Assembly: GCA_913051935.1 (NCBI GenBank)
Contig: CAJXCU010000001.1
Span: 44,252-108,251 of the forward strand
DNA length: 64,000 nucleotides
Source of the DNA: an uncultured Flavobacteriales bacterium
Lineage (GTDB): Bacteria > Bacteroidota > Bacteroidia > Flavobacteriales_D > Crocinitomicaceae
Direction of reading: 5' to 3'
A program made the position numbers and the translations under genes. Position 1 is the stretch's first letter. Each line of letters opens with the position of its first letter. The notes below the pieces were generated by a model. The model did no database searches. It was not told the DNA's origin and worked only from the letters and a program-made list of their open reading frames with translations. Below, piece by piece: positions 52,909-62,046 of the stretch.

Positions 52909-53592
52909 CTACTTCTCCAGAATTTCTAGAACGGTTGGAAGCATTTCTTCTACCCATTGACCATATTGCTTTCCGCTAGGGTGAAGGCCATCTGTTGCCA
53001 GTGCATCATTCGAATCTCCCAATTTTCTTGATATTTCAGTGATATTTATAAATGGAATTTGTAGTTCTTGGCATTTTGACCCTGCGTATGTATTATAATC
53101 ATTGAGCTCTAAAGCAATTTTTTCGCTACGACTACTTCCGAAAGGTGTTACGCCATAATCAGGAATAGAAACCACAAATATTCGATTTTTACCCACAAGC
53201 TCAATCGCCTGATCGATAAGAAGGTCAAATTCTTTTACATAAGTTTCAAAGGGTTTTTTTGCATACTGATTGTTCACACCAATCAAGAGAGAAACCAAAT
53301 TATAATTCTTTAAACTAGCGTCTGCAAGCGCATTTAATAGGTCTGTCGTTTCCCATCCATTTTGCGCAATGATATCGTTTTTATCGACGGCGAAACCCGT
53401 TTCTTTGAGTTTTGTTCCGAGTTGAATGGGCCAGCATTCGCCCTTATCGATACCTTGCCCAATGGTATAAGAATCTCCCAATGCCAGGTATCTGACAGAT
53501 GCTAGTTCTGATTTATTTTCAGTGCTATTATTACAGGAACACAATGCAATGAAAACACCTGAAAAAACTAAAATGAATTTCATAAGTTTCAT
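52909..53592 (-). CDS. SGNH/GDSL-family hydrolase lipoprotein
   Basis: A 227-residue lipoprotein with lipobox FIALCSC. The SGNH blocks are clear: block I RYLALGDSYTIGQGID, block III LIGVNNQYAKKP and block V LATDGLHPSGKQYGQ with the catalytic Asp/His. It is probably an exported esterase acting on acylated lipid or sugar. The possible second ATG (MKFILV) is three codons later. Its substrate cannot be read. Confidence 0.88.
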   Translation of the reverse strand: MKLMKFILVFSGVFIALCSCNNSTENKSELASVRYLALGDSYTIGQGIDKGECWPIQLGTKLKETGFAVDKNDIIAQNGWETTDLLNALADASLKNYNLVSLLIGVNNQYAKKPFETYVKEFDLLIDQAIELVGKNRIFVVSIPDYGVTPFGSSRSEKIALELNDYNTYAGSKCQELQIPFINITEISRKLGDSNDALATDGLHPSGKQYGQWVEEMLPTVLEILEK

Positions 53593-53650
53593 ATTCTGAC
53601 TTCATTTGTTCCTGCGAAAATCTCCATTTATATCTGGTGTGAAGCGCTCA

Positions 53651-53788
53651 CTACAAATTATATGCGATAATGAATCCAATGATCAAACCCTTAAAGAAAG
53701 CAATCCAGGTAATTTGATAATAATCTAGTCCAGATTTAGAAATGCGGTCCGATAAATAATCTCTATGCCATTTGAAGAACGTCCTCAT
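53651..53788 (-). CDS. Small single-pass membrane protein (45 residues)
   Basis: A 45-codon frame starting MRTFFKWHRDYLSDRISKSG and ending FIIAYNL, with a basic aromatic head and one membrane helix (about residues 24-43, WIAFFKGLIIGFIIAYNL). The start ATG at 53788 is 11 nt after the 142-residue lipoprotein stop on the same strand, so it can be co-transcribed. The pattern FFKWHxxYL resembles small Bacteroidetes membrane proteins I have seen, but no function is known. Confidence 0.6.
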   Translation of the reverse strand: MRTFFKWHRDYLSDRISKSGLDYYQITWIAFFKGLIIGFIIAYNL

Positions 53789-53798
53789 TCTGCCTTCT

Positions 53799-54227
53799 TT
53801 ATTTTTTCAAAATGAAATTTAATGCACGTAGCTCCAGTCCGGGAATTGTTGCTTTGTGTACCTTTTTTTCATTTTCAAATACACCAGTAAATGGTTCTCC
53901 TATGTTTGGTTTAAATTGTATTTCAAGTGAGCTTTTATCAACAATGGCATCTCCTTTTTGATAGGCCAAAACTTCATTTTTTTTATCAGAGGTTCCACGT
54001 TCTGCAACAAGCTTATATTTAAGGTCCTTTCCCTCATAGAAAAAAGCAGTATACAAATAGTCAATGTCCTTGACATCGATATCCATTATGCTCCCTTCTC
54101 CCGCTTTGAAATCAGTTGAATAGTAAAACGAAGCTTTCTCTTTCTTTCCCTTACTCCACTTTTGGCAAGAAGAAATACTCATCAAAGCAGCAAGTGTGCA
54201 TAAAACGGTTAAAGTTCTCATAGTCAT
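53799..54227 (-). CDS. Small exported lipoprotein, unknown function
   Basis: A 142-residue protein with a lipoprotein signal (RTLTVLCTLAALMSISSC, lipobox SISSC at about residue 21). A basic stretch WSKGKKEKASF follows, then a beta-rich domain with KDIDYLYTAFFYEGKDLKYK and IPGLELRALNFILKK. No family recognised. It stands between the agmatine deiminase-like gene upstream and the 45-residue membrane protein downstream. Confidence 0.65.
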   Translation of the reverse strand: MTMRTLTVLCTLAALMSISSCQKWSKGKKEKASFYYSTDFKAGEGSIMDIDVKDIDYLYTAFFYEGKDLKYKLVAERGTSDKKNEVLAYQKGDAIVDKSSLEIQFKPNIGEPFTGVFENEKKVHKATIPGLELRALNFILKK

Positions 54228-54306
54228 AAATTTATAGTCTCTAAGTTAGTGTTTTTATTTCTTAGGCACCTGTTGTATAGAACGAAAGACTTTTTGGCGA
54301 TTTACT

Positions 54307-56088
54307 TTACTCAATTACAAGTTTTTGTATTTGCTCATATTCCTCAGCTTCAATGATTACCTGATAAAGTCCGGAAGGATATCTTGACGCATCGATAAAA
54401 AAGTTCTTTTCCCCAACGGGTACCTCCCCGTTGAATATTTCTTTCACCAGCGAACCTTGTAGATTGAACAGTTCAATTTTGACCTGTTGGTTGCGGGTGC
54501 TACTGATTGGAATAACGGTAATCGCTTTTGCCGGATTCGGATAAATTTGATTCAATTGAATATCTGCGCCTTCGTTTAGAGAAACAGTTCCTTGATCGGT
54601 TATTTCAAACACATGAGTACCCAAAGGAGCAGGGAAGGGGTGAGCACCTTTTTTACCATTCTCAGCTGTGCCCTCAATGTAATAATAAACAGTTGTTTCC
54701 AATGGTTGTGATGGGATACTCGCAGCCCATTCATTTCCGTTGGTATTAGACATGGTGATTTCTGTATACTCATCTAAAGGGTCCGTTTTGTAAAAGAGCG
54801 ATGCTTCAGTAATGCCATTTCTGTGCAAGATACTTGCTGTAGCCAAATAATCATTTTCCGTATCAGCAGTATTTTCAAGTTTTTTATGTGAGATATAAAG
54901 TGGCTCATTTACTCCGACTGTATGCGTAATGCAGTGAATTCCTCCACCATTTGAGATGAGGTTCTGTCCAGAGTTGTCAATATCAATAGGTGCAATTGTG
55001 TACCCTGGCAGGTTTTCCTCTAAAATTCGAATAGCAATTGTATCGTACTCCTCTCTATACGTTGGCAGTAAAATGGTATTATTTACAAAAGTTAGATTCG
55101 TAAAGGTTCTGTAGTATGCATTGGGTGGGAAATTCCCATTTGTTGCAGAGGGCTGAGGAATACGCACAACTTTGAATGGTGTTCCAAATTTTGTATTGAA
55201 ATTACTAAGGACATACTGAATGTTGGCCTCAATTTGTGGTCCGTCTGAGGTGCCTTGGGGATATTCTCCGATCAATAAGGTCTCTTCGTCAAGTAATTTC
55301 ATGTGCATATCGATGTGATGAATATCATCGTAAGGAAGCTCTGTCATTTTGATGTAGGCCTCGATGCCCATCCAATTTTGAAAAATCTCATCTAATTCTG
55401 CTTCCGTGTGATTGGGATACGACAAAGAGCCAAAATCTCCATTGCCGTCATTTTCGTCGAGCACTAGGTTAGAGGAAAAGGCTATTTCATCACCATCGGA
55501 CATCCAATTACCGCCTGTAGACATTATTTTGTTTGGGTTTGCGGTGGTAGAGTATACATCCATTCCCAAGTAATCACCGTAGGCATCTGGAATTACGTCA
55601 TCAGAAGGTCTTGGCCTGTTGTAGATCCAATCTACGAGAAAAACATCCTCCACCATATTTGCATAACATGTGTTTCCACCATAATCTCGAATCCAGATTG
55701 AATTATAGGGCGTTTCAATATAATCGATGTTAACATCTGGAATTCCTTGACCATTCAAGTAAGCTTTAACTTGATTCGAGTCTGAACAATGAATAATCAC
55801 CGTGCATTCCTCCTGGGCTGCATCTACAATTTTTCTTTGTATGCTGTTGTACTGATTTGTCCAAGTCATAACAAGGGCCTGAACCTCTTCCCATTCGGCT
55901 GCAGTTCGGATGTTATCGAAGGGGGGCGGTGTACTGATCCCTTTGCCATCAAATGATGAAAGGTAGGCGTCCATCAAGGTTTTTTCATCATCAGTCAGGT
56001 ACTTTGGGAGTACATCTTTTTGCGAAAATAAATTAGCGTTCAGGAAGATTAAAAATAATGTAAGGAGGAGTGCGTTGATTTTTTTCAA
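54307..56088 (-). CDS. Secreted peptidylarginine/agmatine deiminase family protein with T9SS sorting domain
   Basis: Guanidino-group hydrolase built like the exported P. gingivalis deiminase PPAD. From the TTG at 56088 it has a signal peptide (KKINALLLTLFLIFLNANLF). The PAD_porph domain (about 30-390) has D135 in SIWIRDYGG, H258 and D260 in HHIDMHMKLL, N331 in RTFTNLTFV and nucleophile C386 in GGGIHCITHTVG. An Ig-like domain follows (about 425-500, ITEASLFYKT), then a C-terminal sorting domain (about 515-593, YPNPAKAITVIP). An earlier TTG at 56133 adds 15 residues. The substrate, peptidyl-arginine or agmatine, cannot be settled by sequence alone. Confidence 0.87.
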   Translation of the reverse strand: MKKINALLLTLFLIFLNANLFSQKDVLPKYLTDDEKTLMDAYLSSFDGKGISTPPPFDNIRTAAEWEEVQALVMTWTNQYNSIQRKIVDAAQEECTVIIHCSDSNQVKAYLNGQGIPDVNIDYIETPYNSIWIRDYGGNTCYANMVEDVFLVDWIYNRPRPSDDVIPDAYGDYLGMDVYSTTANPNKIMSTGGNWMSDGDEIAFSSNLVLDENDGNGDFGSLSYPNHTEAELDEIFQNWMGIEAYIKMTELPYDDIHHIDMHMKLLDEETLLIGEYPQGTSDGPQIEANIQYVLSNFNTKFGTPFKVVRIPQPSATNGNFPPNAYYRTFTNLTFVNNTILLPTYREEYDTIAIRILEENLPGYTIAPIDIDNSGQNLISNGGGIHCITHTVGVNEPLYISHKKLENTADTENDYLATASILHRNGITEASLFYKTDPLDEYTEITMSNTNGNEWAASIPSQPLETTVYYYIEGTAENGKKGAHPFPAPLGTHVFEITDQGTVSLNEGADIQLNQIYPNPAKAITVIPISSTRNQQVKIELFNLQGSLVKEIFNGEVPVGEKNFFIDASRYPSGLYQVIIEAEEYEQIQKLVIE

Positions 56089-56160
56089 AGTATGGTTTTT
56101 AAGATGGATAAATTTAAGAAAAGAGATGCTCAAATCATAAATATCCGACCATACATTATG

Positions 56161-56907
56161 TCATTCCATTAAGGTTGTAAGAATGTTGTAATATCTTTGG
56201 GCAATAAAGTCAGCTCCAGCCACATTATAATGAACGTCATCCGCAAGATATGCATCGCTGAATCCCGTTGACATATCTACCTCGACCACCAAAGAATTTG
56301 CAGAGCTTTGTTCTCCGCAAATTGTTACAACTCCTTGATGAAGTTGCTGAAAATAGGTCGTCAATTCAGGTGTCATCATATTGGAATGTCCAGGGGCCAT
56401 TAGCTCTATGATGATCGTAATATTGGGGTTGGCATTTTGAAGTAGATCAATAATGCTATTTATGTTCTCAATTGCCTCATCATACGGTAGGCCAAGTAGG
56501 GCGTCATTACCACCAGGAGAGCTAAATAAAACGATATCTGGTGCTCCGGTTTCTTCTAGGTTATCCGGAAGGGCTTGCAAGATTTCGGCCGATGTCCATC
56601 CACCTATTCCTTCATGGTCCATGTCAAAATCGAGGGAATTAAAACTGGGGTAGTTGGCCTCGTCTGATTGTGTGCCTATGAAATCAAAGGTCCATTCATT
56701 TTCCGATAGGCCTTTCCAAAGTTCGTAACGGAAACTTTCATATTCGGGTCGGTTTCCCTCCACACGAGATGCGCCGAGAGGTAGTATTTTATTGATTGAA
56801 GTGCTGATGGGTTTCGTTTCCTGTGCTTCCTCCTTGTTGCAGGATAGAGCGATAAAAGCGATACATATCACTATTCCGAGTAAACGGTTTTTTTGAGTTT
56901 TTTTCAT
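56161..56907 (-). CDS. SGNH hydrolase lipoprotein
   Basis: From the ATG at 56907 it has 248 residues (an upstream ATG at 56928 adds seven). The lipoprotein signal KNRLLGIVICIAFIALSC has its Cys at about 22. Block I ILPLGASRVEGNRPEYESFR has Ser in GAS, block III SSPGGNDALLGLPYD, and block V LADDVHYNVAGADFIAQRYY has the Asp/His pair. It resembles the acetylxylan esterase/CE2-CE3-like SGNH branch; substrate unknown. It is the last complete gene of the Bacteroidetes part. Confidence 0.86.
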   Translation of the reverse strand: MKKTQKNRLLGIVICIAFIALSCNKEEAQETKPISTSINKILPLGASRVEGNRPEYESFRYELWKGLSENEWTFDFIGTQSDEANYPSFNSLDFDMDHEGIGGWTSAEILQALPDNLEETGAPDIVLFSSPGGNDALLGLPYDEAIENINSIIDLLQNANPNITIIIELMAPGHSNMMTPELTTYFQQLHQGVVTICGEQSSANSLVVEVDMSTGFSDAYLADDVHYNVAGADFIAQRYYNILTTLME

Positions 56908-56970
56908 TTGCACGATGAATCTTTTCATTGAAACGGTTTAAATACGCTTTGTTACGCTTAAAACGGTTTG

Positions 56971-56998
56971 TGTAAAATGCGTTTTAATGCATTTTACA
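56971..56998 (-). terminator. Inverted repeat at the DUF1990 stop, possible terminator
   Basis: TGTAAAATGC (56971-56980) and GCATTTTACA (56989-56998) form a 10-bp perfect stem with an 8-nt loop, overlapping the DUF1990 stop codon. Hairpin position fits a terminator; no strong T run follows. The repeated AAACGGTTT at about 56930 and 56960 lies nearby. Confidence 0.5.
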
Positions 56999-57464
56999 CA
57001 GTGTTGTACTGCGTTTTTATTTTTTCAATTCTTTCTTTTACATTGTTCAGAGCCTTTTTAGTGCAAAAGGATTGATAAGGCACTGAAAAGATTGGGCCAA
57101 CCAAACTCGTTAACAGATTTCCTGGTTTAGAAAATGTATGAATCTTGAATATTGATTTTTCCATGTTTTTTTCAATCGTAAAAATTGAAATTCCTTTTTC
57201 TACATGTCCATCGACTGTTTCATAGCTAAACCCTTTTCTTTCTGGTTGGTCAATTATTTCACTAATTCTCACTGCAAAAATGATTTTTTGCGAAAGTCCT
57301 TTAATAGGGGGTAAGAATGCTTGTTGAACTATTGTATCGCCAACTTTCATCTTTCTACCCTCCTTATTCCATTGACACAGGGAGTCGATTATGTAATCAG
57401 GAAAAATCTCATAGTTGAAGAAGAAATCAAGATGAATCTTTGAAAATTCGCTGTCTACTTCTAC
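56994..57464 (-). CDS. DUF1990 family protein, N-terminus lost at the junction
   Basis: About 156 residues of a Bacteroidetes DUF1990 protein, beginning VEVDSEFSKIHLDFFFNYEI and containing RKMKVGDTIVQQAFLPP, FAVRISEI and GFSYETVDGHVEKGISIF, closing FSVPYQSFCTKKALNNVKER. Its own start codon is missing: the frame runs directly on from NrdA residues KITT at 57465-57472. The family length is about 160-190, so only a few N-terminal residues are lost. Compositionally and by neighbours it belongs to the Bacteroidetes part. Confidence 0.8.
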   Translation of the reverse strand, partial: VEVDSEFSKIHLDFFFNYEIFPDYIIDSLCQWNKEGRKMKVGDTIVQQAFLPPIKGLSQKIIFAVRISEIIDQPERKGFSYETVDGHVEKGISIFTIEKNMEKSIFKIHTFSKPGNLLTSLVGPIFSVPYQSFCTKKALNNVKERIEKIKTQYNTV

Positions 57465-57472
57465 TGTAGTGA
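57462..57472. other. Chimeric junction between Bacteroidetes and gammaproteobacterial DNA
   Basis: Left of about 57,464 the frame encodes DUF1990. Right of it the frame encodes NrdA up to WDDLREKITT. In normal NrdA the next residues would be YGMRNSN-like. The switch is abrupt, without repeat, integrase site or insertion sequence at the seam. Confidence 0.8.
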
Positions 57473-59726
57473 TTTTCTCTCTGAGATCATCCCAATTGAG
57501 ACTTTCATCAAGATTAACATCTAAGTATTTACCACGAATTTCTTTTAATTTTCTTAAACTATCAATAGGAAGAATACCTTGACTCCATAATGATCCTTCA
57601 AATGATTCATATGCTCCTCTTTCTTTTGCTAATTCAGTTGAAGCATGAATTGCGTTGTAGCTAATCAACTCCATGCTTTTATCAGCAAATTCAACAGCTT
57701 CTTCACTACAATAAGGAATATCTTGAAGGTATAGCGCGTCCTGGAAACCCATAAGGCCCAGTCCAATTGGCCTATGTTTGAAATTAGAGTTTTTAGCAGT
57801 ATCAACAGAGTAATAATTAATGTTAATTACGTTATCTAACATTCTTATGGCAGTTGATACAGTATTCTTTATTTTTTCTTCATCTAAAGCTCCGTCTTTC
57901 ATATGGTTAGCAAGATTAACCGAACCTAAATTACAAACAGCAATTTCTTTTTCTGCACTTGTGTTTAGGGTTATTTCGGTGCATAAATTTGATGAATGTA
58001 TTACACCTGCATGTTGTTGTGGAGAGCGTAAGTTGCATGAATCTTTAAATGTTATCCATGGATGACCTGTTTCGAATAGCATTGTTAGCATTTTTCTCCA
58101 TAGCTCTTTCGCTGGAACAGATTTATGTTGCCCCATTTCACCTTTTTCTGCTTTTGCTTCATATTCTTCATATTTTTCTTCAAAAGCTTTACCGATAAGG
58201 TCATGCAGGTCTGGTGTTTCGCCTGGTGAAAAAAGTGTCCAATTTTTATCTTGCTCAACTCTTTTCATAAATAAGTCAGGTACCCAATTTGCTGTATTCA
58301 TATCATGAGTTCTTCTTCGCTCATCTCCAGTATTTTTTCTTAATTCAAGAAATTCTTCTATGTCTAAATGCCAAGTTTCCAAATAACCGCACATAGCTCC
58401 TTTTCTTTTTCCGCCCTGATTTACAGCAACAGCTGTGTCATTTGCAACTTTTAGGAATGGAACTACGCCTTGGCTTTTACCATTAGTTCCTTTTATGTAT
58501 GAGTTCATAGCTCTTACAGGTGTCCAATCATTACCCAAACCGCCGGCCCATTTGGATAATAAGGCGTTATCTTTCATTGCAGAAAATATTCCATCTAGGT
58601 CGTCTGGTATTGTCGTTAAATAACAAGATGAAAGCTGTGGTCTTTTTGTTCCTGAATTGAATAGAGTGGGGGTAGAGCTCATATAATCAAAACTAGATAA
58701 TAATTTGTAAAATTCAATTGCTCTATCTTCTCTATTTTCCTCTTCTAAAGCTAAGCCCATAGAGACTCTCATAAAGAACACTTGAGGAAGCTCGTATCTG
58801 ACATCATCACAATGAATGAAGTACCTGTCGTATAAAGTTTGGAGACCAAGGTATGTAAATTGATTATCTCTTGTGTAGTCTATTGCGTTGGCAATTCTAT
58901 CTAAGTCAAACTCTTTTAGTTCTGGATTGAGGATATCAAGCTCAATACCTTTATCTATGTATGCTTTAAAGGCTGCTGGATAATGTTTTTCCATTTCTTG
59001 ATAGGTTGATTCTTCAGCAACACCAAGAAAATTTAATGCTTCGCTTCTAATTTGATCCATTAATATTCTTGCTGTGACAAAAGAGTAATTTGGTTCTTTT
59101 TCAACCTTTGTTCTTGCAGACATAACAAGGCTTGTTCTCATATCTGAAATTGAGACACCGTCATATAGATTTTTTAAAGCCTCATCTAAGACCTCATTTA
59201 CTGATACTTCTTCTAAGTCATTACATGCATCGCTGATAAGGCCAGCAACTTTTTGGACATCAAGCGGAACTAATGACCCATCGCTCTTTGTAATGTTAAT
59301 AGCAGGAGTTTCTGGAAGGTCGATATCAAGTTTTTCTTTTGTTCTTTCTTGTGTCCTTTCAGCTCTATACAAAATATATGATTTTGCAACGTCAAGCTCT
59401 TCTGATCGCATCAACTGAAGTTCAACTTGGTCTTGAATCTCTTCTATATGGAGTGTTCCACCAGATGGCATTCTTCTTTGGAAAACCTCAACGACATTCT
59501 CGGTTAGTTGATTAACTTTTTTATGAATTCTTTCACTTGCGGCAGCATTGCCGGACTCTGTAGCAAGAAATGCTTTGGTTATTGCTACTTTGATCTTGTC
59601 GTCCTCAAACGCTACTACCTTTCCATTTCTTTTTATAACTCTTAACTTGCCTGGAGCAGTTGTTTCGATATCAGAGATATTTTGTTGTTTTGTTGTAGTT
59701 TTATTTTCTTGTTGTTGTATTTCCAT
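57465..59726 (-). CDS. nrdA: Ribonucleoside-diphosphate reductase alpha subunit, C-terminus lost
   Basis: Class Ia reductase large subunit (754 residues remain, about 950 expected). Two ATP-cone domains are at about 27-115 (GKLRVIKRNGKVVAFEDDKI) and 143-230 (ITKSDGSLVPLDVQKV). The catalytic core holds C368 (SSCYLTT), N580, C582 and E584 (SNLCTEITL) and C598 (AVCNLGSVNL); C368 to N580 has the E. coli spacing of 212. The tyrosine pair, the loop YGMRNSN and the C-terminal redox cysteines are missing because the frame jumps into DUF1990. The nrdB expected downstream is absent. The start is ATG 59726. Confidence 0.92.
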
Positions 59727-59872
59727 CTTTATTTTTTACCCACTAATATCTAAACTTCCTTGAGCTTTCTCTTTTAATTTTTTTTGGAAAAATTTAAGTG
59801 TGTCTGCAGTAACGATAACTTTTCTTTCCTAACCACTAATATACTAATTGTGGACAAAGAATCAAGTAAAAA

Positions 59873-59919
59873 ACACAATATATTGTGACAATTTTCATTT
59901 TATCCACTATATAGTGTAT
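59873..59919 (-). promoter_or_regulatory. Pair of NrdR-like boxes upstream of nrdA
   Basis: ACACAATATATTGTGA (59873-59888) and CCACTATATAGTGTAT (59904-59919) both match the NrdR box (about ACACwATATwTwGTGT) as near palindromes. Their centres are 30 bp apart, about three helical turns, as is usual for NrdR pairs. They are positioned to repress nrdA. Confidence 0.8.
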
Positions 59920-59957
59920 ATATTATGTTTTTTTTCTGTTGGAAATCAGTGTATAAA

Positions 59958-59974
59958 TTGTGGATAATTATCCA
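59958..59974. promoter_or_regulatory. DnaA-type box and palindrome before glpK
   Basis: TGTGGATAA (59959-59967), the reverse complement of the DnaA consensus TTATCCACA, overlaps the 14-bp perfect palindrome TGGATAATTATCCA (59961-59974). DnaA boxes upstream of nrdA are known in E. coli. It is equally close to glpK, so its target is unsettled. Confidence 0.5.
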
Positions 59975-59988
59975 TTAGGAGAACATTT

Positions 59989-61434
59989 ATGAAAAATTAT
60001 TTGGCAATTGATCAAGGCACAACTAGCTCAAGATCAATAATATTTAATACTAAATTAGAAAAAATTTACGATTCACAAAAAGAATACAATCTGTCTTATC
60101 CAAATGATGGCTGGGTTGAGCTTAATCCTGATGATGTTATACGAACTGTTGAAGAGACACTTAAAGATGTTTTACTTAAATGCTCAGATGTTGAGGCCTG
60201 TGGTATAACAAATCAAAGAGAAACAACAATTGTGTGGTCAAAGGAAACAGGGGAGCCTATATATCCTGGCATTGTTTGGCAGGACAGAAGAACAAGTGCA
60301 CATTGCGATGATCTAAAATTAAAAGGACACGAGGAGCTTGTTAGGAGTAAAACCGGTCTAGTATTAGATCCTTATTTTTCTGCTACAAAAATAAAATGGA
60401 TTTTAGATAATGTTGATGGAGCTCGAGAACAAGCAAAGAAAGGAAAGTTAGCTTTTGGGACGATTGATTCATACCTAATTTACAAACTATCAAGCGAACA
60501 AAATCATTTTACTGATGTAACCAATGCATCAAGAACTTTATTATTTAATATTCATGAAATGTGTTGGGATCAAGAGCTTTTAGACATTTTTGATATTCCG
60601 TCTTCAATGTTACCAACAGTTCTTCCATGTGATGGAGATTTTGGAACAATTGTACACGAGGGCAATAAGATACCAATCAAGGGTGTAATAGGAGATCAGC
60701 AGGGCGCATTAGTTGGACAAAATTGTTTTAGCAATGGTGATATGAAATCAACATATGGAACAGGATGTTTTTTAATGGTTAATACAAAGGAAAAACCAAT
60801 ACATATCAAAGAGGGATTATTAACCACTGTTGGATATAAAATTAATGGAGAGGTCTGTTATGCAATTGAAGGAAGTATTTATTCATGTGGAAATATTATT
60901 CAATGGCTAAGAGATAAAATGAAATTTTTTAATGATGCCAAGGAAAGTGAAAAATTTCTCAGTAATTCAGGTAATTCTAATAATGTTTTGTTCCTTCCGG
61001 CTTTTAACGGTCTTGGAGCTCCATTTTGGGATTCTGACATCAGAGGAGGGTTACATGGCATTACTCAAGATACTTCGATTGAAGATATTGTTACAGCTGC
61101 ATTTCATTCAATAACGTTTCAAACAAAAGAAATAACAGACATATTAGAAAACAATGACATAGAAATAAATAAGCTATTAGTAGATGGGGGTATGGCAGCT
61201 AACGAGACTTTTTGCCAAGTTTTATCCGATACACTACAAAAAGTCATAATTAGACCTGAAGATATAGAGTCAACCGCTTTAGGAGCATGTAAAGTGGCTA
61301 TGATTGCCTCTGGTGAGACTGCTACAGAGCTTGAAGGAGAAAATAGAGCTTTTAATCCCAATAATGCTTTGCAAAAAATATATGAAGATGGCTTAAATGA
61401 ATGGAGGAGTTACGTAAAAACAAACTTATCTTAA
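59989..61434 (+). CDS. glpK: Glycerol kinase
   Basis: Phosphorylates glycerol to glycerol-3-phosphate for entry to lipid or triose metabolism. The 481-residue FGGY kinase has YLAIDQGTTSSRSIIFNTKL, ACGITNQRETTIVWSKETGE, PGIVWQDRRTSAHCDDLK and a C-terminal FGGY domain with LNASR-like TNASRTLLF and VDGGMAANETFCQVLSD. Length and order fit GlpK. A Shine-Dalgarno AGGAGA is present, unlike the Bacteroidetes genes. No glpF or glpD is nearby. The 3' end overlaps the ABC gene by 9 nt. Confidence 0.95.
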   Translation: MKNYLAIDQGTTSSRSIIFNTKLEKIYDSQKEYNLSYPNDGWVELNPDDVIRTVEETLKDVLLKCSDVEACGITNQRETTIVWSKETGEPIYPGIVWQDRRTSAHCDDLKLKGHEELVRSKTGLVLDPYFSATKIKWILDNVDGAREQAKKGKLAFGTIDSYLIYKLSSEQNHFTDVTNASRTLLFNIHEMCWDQELLDIFDIPSSMLPTVLPCDGDFGTIVHEGNKIPIKGVIGDQQGALVGQNCFSNGDMKSTYGTGCFLMVNTKEKPIHIKEGLLTTVGYKINGEVCYAIEGSIYSCGNIIQWLRDKMKFFNDAKESEKFLSNSGNSNNVLFLPAFNGLGAPFWDSDIRGGLHGITQDTSIEDIVTAAFHSITFQTKEITDILENNDIEINKLLVDGGMAANETFCQVLSDTLQKVIIRPEDIESTALGACKVAMIASGETATELEGENRAFNPNNALQKIYEDGLNEWRSYVKTNLS

Positions 61435-62046
61435 TTCAATTCTCATCAATTCACTAAACTCATTAAATAAGTTAGTGTTGTGACTAACAATCAAGCATGG
61501 AATTTTATTTTCAGAAATATATTCTTTAAGCATGCTTTGTACATTTATGGAGTTTTCATAATCTAGATTTGAAAAAGGTTCATCTAAAATAAGAAGGCTA
61601 GGTTCCATCAATAGCGCCCTACAAATTGCAACTCTTTGCATTAGTCCTCCAGATAATTCATGTGGCATTTTTTGGAGGTGACTTTCAAGATTTAATTTTT
61701 TAATAACTTTCAGATAAAAATTAGACTTTTTATTCTTTGATGCAAACAGAATATTTTTTTTTACATTTATATGAGGAAACAAAGCAAAGTCCTGAAAAAC
61801 ATATCCAATATTTCTATTCTCCGGCAATACAAACTCATGATCATTGGAAAGGATTTTGTTATTTAAAATAATTTCGCCGGACATAGGTTTTTTTAATCCT
61901 GCAATAAGATTTAGTAACGTAGTCTTACCAATTCCACTGATGCCTTCTATGACTCCAAAATTACTATTTGTAACTTCAAAAGATAAATCTTTTATTAAGA
62001 AATTATTATTTAAAGAATAAGAAATATTTTTAACGATTATGCTCAT
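61426..62046 (-). CDS. ABC transporter ATP-binding protein (ThiQ/ModC/FbpC-like)
   Basis: A 206-residue ATPase. Walker A is GISGIGKTTLLNLI (the second Gly is kept), Q-loop YVFQDFALFPHINVKKNI, signature ELSGGLMQRVAICRALLMEP and Walker B LLILDEPFSNLDYEN. The short length and the PHxNVxxN Q-loop are like substrate-importer ATPases of the ThiQ/FbpC group. No permease or binding protein gene lies in the window, so the transported compound is unknown. Convergent with glpK. Confidence 0.85.
   Translation of the reverse strand: MSIIVKNISYSLNNNFLIKDLSFEVTNSNFGVIEGISGIGKTTLLNLIAGLKKPMSGEIILNNKILSNDHEFVLPENRNIGYVFQDFALFPHINVKKNILFASKNKKSNFYLKVIKKLNLESHLQKMPHELSGGLMQRVAICRALLMEPSLLILDEPFSNLDYENSINVQSMLKEYISENKIPCLIVSHNTNLFNEFSELMRIELR

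Larger units (their letters stand above)
59727..59988. other. Regulatory intergenic region nrdA/glpK
   Basis: A 262-nt AT-rich divergent region with two NrdR-like boxes, a DnaA-type box and a palindrome, described separately. CCACTAATAT occurs twice (59740-59749 and 59833-59842), resembling half of the NrdR box. The glpK gene has AGGAGA (59977-59982) six bases before its ATG. Confidence 0.6.

Noticed and set aside
56994..59726. Natural NrdA-DUF1990 fusion protein
   Set aside because: It would remove residues needed for catalysis and reduction of NrdA; composition and taxonomy switch at the same point.
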